64,000 nt of DNA. Source: Candidatus Fredericiella danica. GTDB lineage: Bacteria; Chloroflexota; Anaerolineae; Caldilineales; Caldilineaceae. The position numbers and the translations under genes were made by a program. The DNA lies in assembly GCA_016713335.1 (NCBI GenBank), contig JADJPH010000026.1, forward strand, positions 1 to 64,000, read 5' to 3'. Below are positions 37,526 through 44,907 of the stretch, one piece after another. The notes under the pieces were generated by a model. It was given only the letters and a program-made list of their open reading frames with translations, was not told where the DNA came from and did no database searches. How positions within the stretch are numbered: position 1 is the first letter of the stretch; each line of letters opens with the position of its first letter.

Positions 37526-38473
37526 ATGATAAATCGTCGTTACGCCAATTTTGCGTGGGGCGTGCTGGTGTGGAACGTCATCGTCATTATCTGGGGCGCG
37601 TTTGTACGCGCGACCGGTTCTGGCGCCGGCTGCGGGAGCCACTGGCCGCTGTGTAAGGGCGCGTTGATTCCAGCTGCTGATCAGACCGCCACGTTGATCG
37701 AGTTTTCCCATCGGATTTCCAGTGGACTGGCGCTGTTGGGCGTCGTTGCGCTGCTGGTGTGGGCTTTGCGCGCCTACCCAAAGGGTCATCCGGTGCGCAT
37801 CGCCGCCATCTGGACCATGATCTTTATGATTATCGAGGCCTTGATTGGCGCAGCGTTGGTGCTGCTGGAGTATGTCGCTTTCAATGTGTCCATTGCGCGT
37901 GCGTTCTGGATGGCAGGCCACCTGGTCAATACCTTCCTGTTGCTGGGGGCGTTGACGTTGACTGCGTGGTGGGCGTCCGGGGGTGACCGCTTGCGCGTCA
38001 GAGGTCGCGGCGTGGTGGGAATATCCTACTGGTTGGCGGTGGCGGGCATCTTTGTCCTGGGTATGAGCGGCGCGATCACGGCACTGGGCGACACGTTGTC
38101 GATTGCCGGCGGCATCTCGCCGCAAGAGAATGCGATTGTCGGTGGTCTGGTTCAGATGCGGGTCTTCCATCCATTAATTGCATTTGCGGCCGGTGCGCTC
38201 GTATTGTGGGCGGTGTGGAGCGGCTTATCGAAGCATCCCACGCAATGGGCGCAGCGTTTCGGTTGGTCGGCGGTCGCACTATTCGGCGTGCAACTGGTGC
38301 TGGGCGCAGTGAACGTTGCGCTGAAGGCGCCGGTCTGGGTGCAACTGCTGCATCTGCTGTTGACATCGGTGATCTGGATTCTGTTCGTGCTCTATGGGGC
38401 AGTCATCATGGCGCGCGGTGCGCCTCTGCCCGAGCGTGACCCGGCACTCAAGCCTGTGCAGGCGGCGAAGTAG
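37526..38473 (+). CDS. ctaA: Heme A synthase (COX15/CtaA family)
   Basis: An eight-span membrane protein of 315 residues that oxidises heme O to heme A for aa3-type cytochrome oxidases. RATGSGAGCGSHWPLCKG is the conserved first loop with its cysteine pair; heme-ligand histidines appear in EFSHRISSG, WMAGHLVNT, RVFHPLIAF and LLHLLLTS. AAGGCAAGG precedes the start. Its stop TAG is followed at once by a hairpin repeat element. Its presence implies an aerobic respiratory chain. Confidence 0.9.
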   Translation: MINRRYANFAWGVLVWNVIVIIWGAFVRATGSGAGCGSHWPLCKGALIPAADQTATLIEFSHRISSGLALLGVVALLVWALRAYPKGHPVRIAAIWTMIFMIIEALIGAALVLLEYVAFNVSIARAFWMAGHLVNTFLLLGALTLTAWWASGGDRLRVRGRGVVGISYWLAVAGIFVLGMSGAITALGDTLSIAGGISPQENAIVGGLVQMRVFHPLIAFAAGALVLWAVWSGLSKHPTQWAQRFGWSAVALFGVQLVLGAVNVALKAPVWVQLLHLLLTSVIWILFVLYGAVIMARGAPLPERDPALKPVQAAK

Positions 38474-38474
38474 A

Positions 38475-38602
38475 AGAGACTCTTGCCTTTCCCCTCCGCG
38501 CACTCCGCGCCACCTCCGCGTCTCCGCGTTGATCTTTTCTCCCGCACAAACTGCCAACGCGGAGGGCGCAGAGACGCGGAGTGCGCGGAGAGGAAGAGAA
38601 AA
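38475..38602. repeat. Hairpin repeat of the CGCGGAG type after ctaA
   Basis: The 5' arm carries repeated CCTCCGCG/CACTCCGCG units and the 3' arm the complementary CGCGGAG units; the arms would fold into an interrupted stem around the centre near 38540. It begins directly after the ctaA stop. Similar units recur at 43013-43182 and 48040-48230. Confidence 0.75.
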
Positions 38603-38716
38603 CGAGATTTGGCGGCCACGTAAGGTTGCTGACGGCGCGGAGCGGTGTGCGTACAGATGTACGGCTGATGCCGGTAAATGGCACTACGGTTTGTAAATTA
38701 CAAGCGTATTGTTGAT

Positions 38717-38746
38717 TTGACATTCAAACTGAAGAACGTGTAAACT
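38717..38746 (+). promoter_or_regulatory. Promoter of the candidate small RNA
   Basis: TTGACA (38717-38722), an 18-base spacer and TAAACT (38741-38746) predict a start near 38753. Confidence 0.6.
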
Positions 38747-38752
38747 CTTGTT

Positions 38753-38878
38753 ATATCGGCCGAAGGGCTGCTCCGAGTTGATCCAGTCCCAGCGCCTGAA
38801 GGGTTGGCCTCCCACAACCACGAATCAGGCAAGCCAAGCAAGGCCCCTTTCTGACCCGGAAGGGGCCTTTCCTTTTCT
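38753..38878 (+). ncRNA. Candidate structured small RNA, about 125 nt
   Basis: A stretch with no plausible ORF lies between a good promoter and an intrinsic terminator. Inside it, GCCTGA (38794-38799) pairs with TCAGGC (38825-38830), enclosing a second helix GGTTG (38802-38806)/CAACC (38815-38819) with a CCTCC-containing loop. The CCTCC loop could pair with ribosome-binding sites (GGAGG). I do not recognise it as SRP, 6S, tmRNA or RNase P RNA. The next gene has its own promoter, which argues against a simple leader. Confidence 0.5.
38840..38878 (+). terminator. Rho-independent terminator of the candidate small RNA
   Basis: A 10-bp stem (AAGGCCCCTT/AAGGGGCCTT) with a 10-base loop is followed by TCCTTTTC. 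In 38880-38984 I see nothing further. Confidence 0.75.
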
Positions 38879-38984
38879 AACGAATAGCCTAAATGGAAAT
38901 CGGCGAACAACCTACGATTGGGCGCTGATGGTCTGATCTCGGCTTTTTGACGGTCTCAATCTAGACCATTTGTCTGCACGCAAA

Positions 38985-39013
38985 TTGGCGGTTCTTGCGC
39001 AAGACTCTATAAT
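38985..39013 (+). promoter_or_regulatory. Promoter of the small membrane protein gene
   Basis: TTGGCG, a 17-base spacer and a perfect TATAAT (39008-39013) lie 34 bases before the ATG at 39047. Confidence 0.65.
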
Positions 39014-39046
39014 AGGGGTCAGCCTGTGTGGGCAGAATGGAGTGTT

Positions 39047-39223
39047 ATGCAAATCTCGTATCTGAGTAACTTATCGCTCGCCCTTGGGTCAACGATGCTC
39101 ATCGCATTTGGCATCCTCTGGGCAGTCGGAATTTCCATTGACCCGATCGTCCCGGCCATAGCTGGTTTCTTTATCGGCTGCGCTGCCATTCTGGACCGAG
39201 TAACGACCAACGAAATTTCGTAG
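39047..39223 (+). CDS. Small membrane protein (58 aa)
   Basis: A 58-residue protein with two hydrophobic segments (about residues 5-28 and 32-48) and a polar end TTNEIS. ATG 39047 is preceded by GGAG and by its own TATAAT promoter; a longer ORF from 39026 would include the ribosome site. No family recognised. It converges on the large PT-rich surface protein. Confidence 0.6.
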   Translation: MQISYLSNLSLALGSTMLIAFGILWAVGISIDPIVPAIAGFFIGCAAILDRVTTNEIS

Positions 39224-39236
39224 GTGTTCTGGCAGA

Positions 39237-42110
39237 CTATTGTCTACCGAAACTCGCACAGGTTGATCCGCTTGGTGGACCATCGCTTGCACCCACAGGC
39301 GTCAGTTGTAGGCTGTGCACCAAGAGTCCGTCGTCGGCCATCCAAAGGTTGATGGTGTGCGGCCCCGCATCCGCCAGTTCAAACTCGACTGGCATACCTG
39401 TAGCACCAGCATCTTCCCAACTACTCTGCCATGTGAAGCCGTCACCTGACGCAAAACCGGTCAGGACTGCCGGCGTATCCCCGTTTGGGCGGAATGGGGC
39501 GCCATCCAACCCAACGTAGACGGCGTCGTTGCGGTCGCGTGGGCTGGACTGAGTCTCTGAAGCATAGGCCGGCGCACAGCCACAGATGTTAAGCGTATAC
39601 GTTCCGGGCGCAGGCGCTTCGATGGCGTAGGTCAACATCGGCGCCAGTTCCACGCTGCCCGCAACCGCGTCGTCAAGGAGGGTCCGGATGCCATCCGCCG
39701 GCTGTGCGGTCAGTATATCGGGTATGACCGGGCAACTGTCATAGTCGGCCGGCGCCATCCATTCATAACTCTCCAACTCTCCGGCGCCACGCTGCGCATC
39801 GACGAAATCAAAGACCGAGCGTACTGAGAGCGCTGCTGGGATCGGGAGGATGTCGACCACATCTCCCTCCTCCGGTGGCGCCGGTCGACCGGCCTCCGGA
39901 GTGGGTGTCTCGCCGTCACCTGCATCGGGCGGTGGCGGGGCTTCTTCTGTCGGTTCGACTGTGATTTCCGGGTCTGGCGTGCCGGTCTCTTCGGTAGGCC
40001 CAGGTGGCGGCGGTTCCGGGGTGGGTGCTTCAGGAGACGGTTCCGTCGGTTCGACCGGCTGCGCCGGATTCACTGTCCACTCAATGGTGGCGGTGTTCAT
40101 TGCGCCTTCGCCGTCCATGCCGTCAAGTGTGGTCAAGTAGGGGCTGCCAAGGTCGGCGTCGAAATCAATGAAGCCAAAAATCATGCCGTCCTGCAGGACC
40201 AGTCCGGGCGGGAGATTGCCGGCAGAAAGGGTGACCGGCTCGCCCTCGGGATCGACGGCAATGACCGGCAAGTTGACCAGGTCGCCAACCGCTACCAACA
40301 GCGTGGCCGGTACGTCCAGTTGCGGCGGGTCGTTGACCGGTGTCACTGTGACTGTGACCGGTGTGGTGATTGCAGCCCCGGCTGTGTCTTCTACTCGGAT
40401 GTTGAACGAGTCTTCCCCTGCGAAGTCGGTGGCGGGGGTGTAGACGAAATCGCCGGTGGCGTTGTCGTCAATCGTCACGGTCCCATAGGCTGGGTCATTT
40501 TCCACCGTATAGGTCAGGCTGTCATCCGTCAGATGGCTCGCCTCAATCCAACCCGCCAGCGTTGTGTCTTCCTCTGTCACAAATTCCGGCGCATTGACGG
40601 AAATCGGTGTCGTTGGCGCCAGGACTTCGATCGTGAAGGTTTGCGTGACCGCCAACTCGGCACTGTCCACAACGCGGATCGTAATGGGGTGTTCACCCAG
40701 ATCTGCTGTCGTTGGTTGGCCGGTCAGGACAGCGGCGCCTGATTCGTCGACTTCAAGGACAAGCCAGACTGGTAGGGGCTCGGCAAACACGGTATAGGAA
40801 GCGAGCGGACCGTCGACCGGGTCGGGTTCGGGTGTCACCGCCGGTTCTTCTGTCGGGGTCACAGTGGGTTCCTCAGTCGGTGTCTCGGTCACCTCTTCTG
40901 TGGGTTCCTCAGTCGGCGTCTCGGTCACCTCTTCTGTGGGTTCCTCAGTCGGTGTCTCGGTCACCTCTTCTGTGGGTTCCTCAGTCGGTGTCTCAGTCAC
41001 TTCTTCACTGGGCGTGGCCGAAGGTTCCTCAGCAGGTGTTTCTGTGGCCTCTTCAGTTAACTCAGGCGCCGGCGCCGTTGGTTCGACCGTGGGGATTTCC
41101 GGTGTCCCCGTCTCGTCCGTAGCAAACTCCGCTTCGCTCGCCTCCAGGGTGGCTTCTGGGGTTGGGGTGGCAGGCTCTACGACAATGGTGTAGCGGTACG
41201 GCGTCCCCACGGTCGCACTGGTCACAGGTGTGCTGACGATGCTCCAGGCGGGCGTTGCTTCCACCGTTGGCGTCTCGGTCACCTCTGCGGTCGGGGTTGC
41301 GGTCGGGGTTGCGGTGACTTCTTCGGTTGGCGTCTCCGTCGGCGTTGCGGTCGGTGTTGCAGTGACTTCTTCGGTCGGCGTCTCCGTCGGGGTTGCGGTG
41401 GGTGTTTCTGTCGGTGTCTTGCCCGGTGGGCTGATCGGTAATTTCGTCGGCGTCGCTGTTGGGCGCCGCGTGGGCGTCTCTGTGGCCGTGGCCGAGGGCA
41501 ACGGTGTACTTGTGGGCGTCTCTGTGGCCGTGGCCGAGGGCAACGGTGTGTTCGTCGGTGTATCCGTCGCGGTCGCAGTTGGTGATGGCGTCCAGGTCGG
41601 CGGGCTGGTTGGTGACGGCGTCCAGGTAGGCGTGGCGGTTGGCAACGGTGTCCAGGTTGGCGTGAAATAGGGCGTTGCAGTCGGCGGTGCGGGCGTATGG
41701 GTGGCCGTGGCCGCCGGCTCCGGCGTTGACGTTGAGGTGGGCAGCGGCGTGGCGGTGGCGGTCGGCAGCGGGGTCCAGGTGGGCAATGCGGTGGGCGTGT
41801 CGGTTGGCAATGGCGTCGCGCTGGCGGGTGGCGCCACGACGCCGCCCAGCGGGGTGGCGGTTGCAACATTGCCCGGCACGACTGTGGCTGCGGGTGCGGT
41901 CGTATTGGTTGCCACGGGGCTGGGGGTAAAGGTTGGCTGCAGTGCGCGCGTTGGCTCGGTGGTAACGACCGACAGCGGACCTGGGGTTGGGGCGCGGAAA
42001 ATCATGGTGCCAACGAAATAGCTGACGGCCAGGACACCGGCAACGCCGGCGGCGATGATGCCGCCGCGCACCCAGACGTTGCCACCGCTGCGATTCGGAT
42101 TTGATTGCAT
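39237..42110 (-). CDS. Large membrane-anchored PT-rich surface protein with cadherin-like domains
   Basis: A 957-residue protein with a signal-anchor helix (residues 17-38), a very long Thr/Pro/Glu linker (about 60-450), putative Ig/cadherin-like domains (about 500-690, including VTEEDTTLAGWIEASHL and VTVTVTPVNDPPQL), another PT-rich linker and a C-terminal beta domain whose last part (ADAGPHTINLWMADDGLLVHSLQL) resembles carbohydrate-binding GH115-C-type domains. Within the first linker a 14-residue unit TPTEEPTEEVTE.. is repeated exactly several times near 40860-41020. A Cys pair ICGC in the last domain is unusual. It probably spans the cell wall or S-layer and binds polysaccharide. No catalytic motif is visible. 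Confidence 0.8.
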   Translation of the reverse strand: MQSNPNRSGGNVWVRGGIIAAGVAGVLAVSYFVGTMIFRAPTPGPLSVVTTEPTRALQPTFTPSPVATNTTAPAATVVPGNVATATPLGGVVAPPASATPLPTDTPTALPTWTPLPTATATPLPTSTSTPEPAATATHTPAPPTATPYFTPTWTPLPTATPTWTPSPTSPPTWTPSPTATATDTPTNTPLPSATATETPTSTPLPSATATETPTRRPTATPTKLPISPPGKTPTETPTATPTETPTEEVTATPTATPTETPTEEVTATPTATPTAEVTETPTVEATPAWSIVSTPVTSATVGTPYRYTIVVEPATPTPEATLEASEAEFATDETGTPEIPTVEPTAPAPELTEEATETPAEEPSATPSEEVTETPTEEPTEEVTETPTEEPTEEVTETPTEEPTEEVTETPTEEPTVTPTEEPAVTPEPDPVDGPLASYTVFAEPLPVWLVLEVDESGAAVLTGQPTTADLGEHPITIRVVDSAELAVTQTFTIEVLAPTTPISVNAPEFVTEEDTTLAGWIEASHLTDDSLTYTVENDPAYGTVTIDDNATGDFVYTPATDFAGEDSFNIRVEDTAGAAITTPVTVTVTPVNDPPQLDVPATLLVAVGDLVNLPVIAVDPEGEPVTLSAGNLPPGLVLQDGMIFGFIDFDADLGSPYLTTLDGMDGEGAMNTATIEWTVNPAQPVEPTEPSPEAPTPEPPPPGPTEETGTPDPEITVEPTEEAPPPPDAGDGETPTPEAGRPAPPEEGDVVDILPIPAALSVRSVFDFVDAQRGAGELESYEWMAPADYDSCPVIPDILTAQPADGIRTLLDDAVAGSVELAPMLTYAIEAPAPGTYTLNICGCAPAYASETQSSPRDRNDAVYVGLDGAPFRPNGDTPAVLTGFASGDGFTWQSSWEDAGATGMPVEFELADAGPHTINLWMADDGLLVHSLQLTPVGASDGPPSGSTCASFGRQ

Positions 42111-42304
42111 GCTCGATTCGTCCCTCTACAAGTGAGTGGATAGGCTCTTCATCAGGACGTATGGAGGGTTGCGCCGGTTCCCGCTATTATGCGGACGGTG
42201 GCAGGAAGGTGCAAACCGGGATGATAGAAGGGGTAAAATTCGCATAGTAAGTGGAATTCGTAGTAGATTCATTGGGGAAACGGCCATTTTTCGTGGGATT
42301 GGGC

Positions 42305-42333
42305 TTGTACAATTACCCCGGCTACGATATACT
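42305..42333 (+). promoter_or_regulatory. Promoter of the HdeD-like gene
   Basis: TTGTAC (42305-42310), a 17-base spacer and TATACT (42328-42333) lie in an AT-rich tract about 70 bases before the start. The rest of 42111-42405 shows no gene. Confidence 0.7.
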
Positions 42334-42405
42334 CAAGCGGGAATAGATTTTTCGTTCAATTATTGGATTGTTTGCACGCAACAAAGATTGAAAGGGGTAA
42401 AGCGC

Positions 42406-42948
42406 ATGGCAACATCTGCTGCGGCAAAACCCGTCGGTCCAACCATGGCCTGGTGGCTGGTTTTGATCGAAGGTCTCGCTGCTGTACTCATCGGATTCAT
42501 GCTGTTGGCGAATCCGCTTCAGACCTCCAACATTTTGGTGTGGACCATCGGTCTCTTCTGGCTGATCAGCGGGATCATTTCGATCATCCGGATTTTCACG
42601 GATCGGTCCCACTGGGGCTGGAAGCTGTTCTCTGGGGTTATCGGCATTATTGCCGGTTGGTTCCTGATCACCAATATCGGTGACGGCGCCACATTGGCCT
42701 TTGGGTTGGCGGTCGTCCTGATCATGGCGTTCCAAGGCATCTTCATGGGGATTGCGGGTCTGATCGAAGCCTTCCGGGGCGGCGGTTGGGGTCCTGGCAT
42801 CATGGGTGGTCTGGCGATCGTCATCGGCATTTTGCTGCTGGGCAACATCTATGCGGCGACGTTGGTGTTGCCGTGGGTCATCGGCATCTTTGCGATCGTC
42901 GGCGGCATCTTTGCCATCATCATGTCGTTCCGGCTGCGCAAGGCGTAA
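42406..42948 (+). CDS. HdeD-family (DUF308) membrane protein
   Basis: A 180-residue protein with six membrane helices in three repeated pairs, typical of HdeD/DUF308 (for example MAWWLVLIEGLAAVLIGFMLL, LVWTIGLFWLISGIISI, and GIFMGIAGLIEAFRGG). HdeD contributes to acid tolerance in enterobacteria; in other phyla the role is unknown. AAAGGGG precedes the ATG. It has its own promoter and a strong terminator, so it is monocistronic. Confidence 0.85.
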   Translation: MATSAAAKPVGPTMAWWLVLIEGLAAVLIGFMLLANPLQTSNILVWTIGLFWLISGIISIIRIFTDRSHWGWKLFSGVIGIIAGWFLITNIGDGATLAFGLAVVLIMAFQGIFMGIAGLIEAFRGGGWGPGIMGGLAIVIGILLLGNIYAATLVLPWVIGIFAIVGGIFAIIMSFRLRKA

Positions 42949-42962
42949 TTGGTGAGGTAGTC

Positions 42963-42997
42963 AAAAGGGGAGCGAGTTTACTCGCTCCCCTTTTTTT
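42963..42997 (+). terminator. Rho-independent terminator of the HdeD-like gene
   Basis: A 13-bp stem (AAAGGGGAGCGAG and complement) with a TTTA loop runs into a T tract. Confidence 0.9.
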
Positions 42998-43012
42998 ATT
43001 GGGTGAAAGCCG

Positions 43013-43182
43013 ATTGGGAGACGGGGAAACAATTGATTCCTGTTTCTCTCTGCGTAAACTCCGCGTCTCTGCGCCTCCGCGGTGGGAGTTGGGGCGGAGG
43101 AGGAAAAGATCAACGCGGAGACGCAGAGGTGGCGCGGACTTCGCGGAGAAGAAGAGACAAAGAGACGGGGAGACGGGGAAGT
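43013..43182. repeat. Hairpin repeat of the CGCGGAGACGCAGAG type
   Basis: The 5' side contains GAGACGGGGAAAC then the pyrimidine-rich CTCCGCGTCTCTGCGCCTCCGC; the 3' side holds CGCGGAGACGCAGAGG, GCGGAGAAGAAGAGAC and GAGACGGGGAGACGGGGAA. The halves are largely complementary. It lies directly behind the HdeD terminator. Confidence 0.7.
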
Positions 43183-43314
43183 GCACCCAAATGCGCACTG
43201 CGAGTTTGCCAAAGATGGTGGATGGCGCTAGAGTATGGTCTTGATCAAGCCTTGCTGTGTTGCGGGGTGGTGCTTGTCCCATGCAGCAGCAGTTCAGCAG
43301 ACGATGAGGCGACG

Positions 43315-44343
43315 ATGACCAGTTCGGCCAGACCGCCCCGAAACTCTGTGCAGCCCCAGCCTACGCAGAGCAGTGTTCCACCGGTCGCAAACCCAGACAA
43401 TTCACCAGGCGCCGTCCCACAGAGCGCGCTGCCGCCGCCGATCACTGCGACCAGAATGCCCGACCCTGGCGCACAGTTGGCGCCCAAACCGCCCGTGGCG
43501 CCAATCGACGACAATGTCCGGCTTGCGTTGCGACTTGTGATTGGCGTGCTCATGGAGGGTGGCGACATGACGTTGCGCACCCTGCGTGAACTCCAAAAGG
43601 AAATTGATGACCACCCGGAATCGCTCTTCAGCACCGGTAGTGATCGGTCCGAGCAGCGCAGCGATATCCTGCGCTTTCTTGCCATCGGCGCCTTGCTAGC
43701 AGCCCAACAGCGGACGGCGCAGGGCGTGGAGTCCGGGCTGCGCCTCAGCGCGCGTACGACCGGCTGGGTTTTTGGCACGCTGGATCGAACGACCGACAAT
43801 GCATTGTTGCGGCCGTTTCGCAAACCGGTCGATCAACTCTGGTTGAACCTGAATCAAACAATGGAGGATTGGGTGCGCCAGGGGCGGATCGAAGAGGCCA
43901 ATGGCCGGCTCCTATTTGACGGCGCCGTCGGTGACGTCATCGACTCGGTGATTGAAAACGTGGCGCAAGCCGAGGAACTTGCCCAACTGGTGCGCGATCA
44001 GATAGCCCAACAGAGTGGCACCGTCGCCTCCGCGGCCGTGAACACGGGGCGCACGGCGACCGTTGCCGCCGATAATGTGATGGAAGGGTTGATCCGGCGT
44101 CTCTTCCGGCGCACACCGCGCATTGAGTTGCCGGCTTCGCCCCTGGCGGGGAAGCCGCAGACAATGTATGACACGGAAGAGCGGGTTGGTCTGGAACGCA
44201 GCATGGGGCTTGGAATAATGGCACCAGAAGGGATGGATGCGGGGAGACCGCCGCAGGGCGGCGCCTGCACCAAATGGAGGCAACACTGGGGCAGTATGCG
44301 GGGTTTGCCTCGCGTGCGGTCGCATTCGTGTGTGACTTGCTGA
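43315..44343 (+). CDS. Protein of unknown function with Pro/Ser-rich N-terminus, probably continuous with the RDD domain
   Basis: From ATG 43315 (GAGG upstream) the protein has a Pro/Gln/Ser-rich first 70 residues, then an alpha-helical region without membrane segments (DDNVRLALRLVIGVLMEGGD..., DRSEQRSDILRFLAIGALLAAQQR). No family recognised. Its last 25 residues (after GMDAGRPPQGG) run out of frame over the start of an RDD domain, whose own ATG lacks a ribosome site. A single indel near 44270 would fuse both into one protein, which I consider likely. Confidence 0.5.
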   Translation: MTSSARPPRNSVQPQPTQSSVPPVANPDNSPGAVPQSALPPPITATRMPDPGAQLAPKPPVAPIDDNVRLALRLVIGVLMEGGDMTLRTLRELQKEIDDHPESLFSTGSDRSEQRSDILRFLAIGALLAAQQRTAQGVESGLRLSARTTGWVFGTLDRTTDNALLRPFRKPVDQLWLNLNQTMEDWVRQGRIEEANGRLLFDGAVGDVIDSVIENVAQAEELAQLVRDQIAQQSGTVASAAVNTGRTATVAADNVMEGLIRRLFRRTPRIELPASPLAGKPQTMYDTEERVGLERSMGLGIMAPEGMDAGRPPQGGACTKWRQHWGSMRGLPRVRSHSCVTC

Positions 44344-44879
44344 TTGTCGCCGCGGTGAATATTACCTTTCTGATGGTGACCGGCTTTGTCAGTAACGTGC
44401 TCAATTTTGGTGCTTGGTCAAATCAACTGCTGGCCGGCATGACGCTGATCTTTGGCTCTGTCTGGTCAATCGGCTATTTTGCCTTTAGCTGGACGCTGAC
44501 CGGTCAAACGCTCGGCATGGCGTTGCTTGGCGTGCGTGTGGTGTCGACGAGCGGGTCCTATATCACCCTATGGCGCGCCGTGCTGCGCTATTTTAGTCTC
44601 TATCTATCGGCGATTCTGCTCTTGGGGTATTTCTGGGTCTTGATCGACGACAGGCGCCAGGGCTTTCACGACAAGATCGCGCGCACCTTTGTTGTATACA
44701 CATGGCCGGCGCCCAAAACGGCGACAGCCCATTTTTATCGCCAACGCGGCGATTTCCTCCATGCTGGCTGCAGCGCGGATCAGATGCAACCGCCTGGCCC
44801 AATGAACCCGTCTGCCACCACGCAGGTTGCACCGCCCCCAGCCCAGGGAACGCAGGTGCAGTCACAGCGTAGTACGTGA
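44274..44879 (+). CDS. RDD-family membrane protein/domain
   Basis: An RDD domain with three to four membrane segments: YAGFASRAVAFVCDLLIV with the Arg and Asp of the name, SWTLTGQTLGMALLGVRVV, and the closing IDDRRQGFHDKIARTFVVY with a conserved Asp/Arg/His. A Pro/Gln-rich tail of about 60 residues follows. RDD proteins are poorly understood; some affect Na+/Li+ export. Probably the C-terminal part of the preceding ORF after a frameshift; alternatively an overlapping gene. Confidence 0.75.
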   Translation: MEATLGQYAGFASRAVAFVCDLLIVAAVNITFLMVTGFVSNVLNFGAWSNQLLAGMTLIFGSVWSIGYFAFSWTLTGQTLGMALLGVRVVSTSGSYITLWRAVLRYFSLYLSAILLLGYFWVLIDDRRQGFHDKIARTFVVYTWPAPKTATAHFYRQRGDFLHAGCSADQMQPPGPMNPSATTQVAPPPAQGTQVQSQRST

Positions 44880-44907
44880 TCCAATCCACATCTCTAATGG
44901 AGATCCT

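Noticed and set aside
38753..38878. SRP, 6S or tmRNA gene
   Set aside because: The conserved SRP loop (GGAAGCA-type), the 6S central bubble and a tRNA-like domain are all absent.
40864..41670. Plus-strand Val/Gly/Ser-rich ORFs
   Set aside because: Antisense shadow of the PT-rich linker of the surface protein at 39237-42110.
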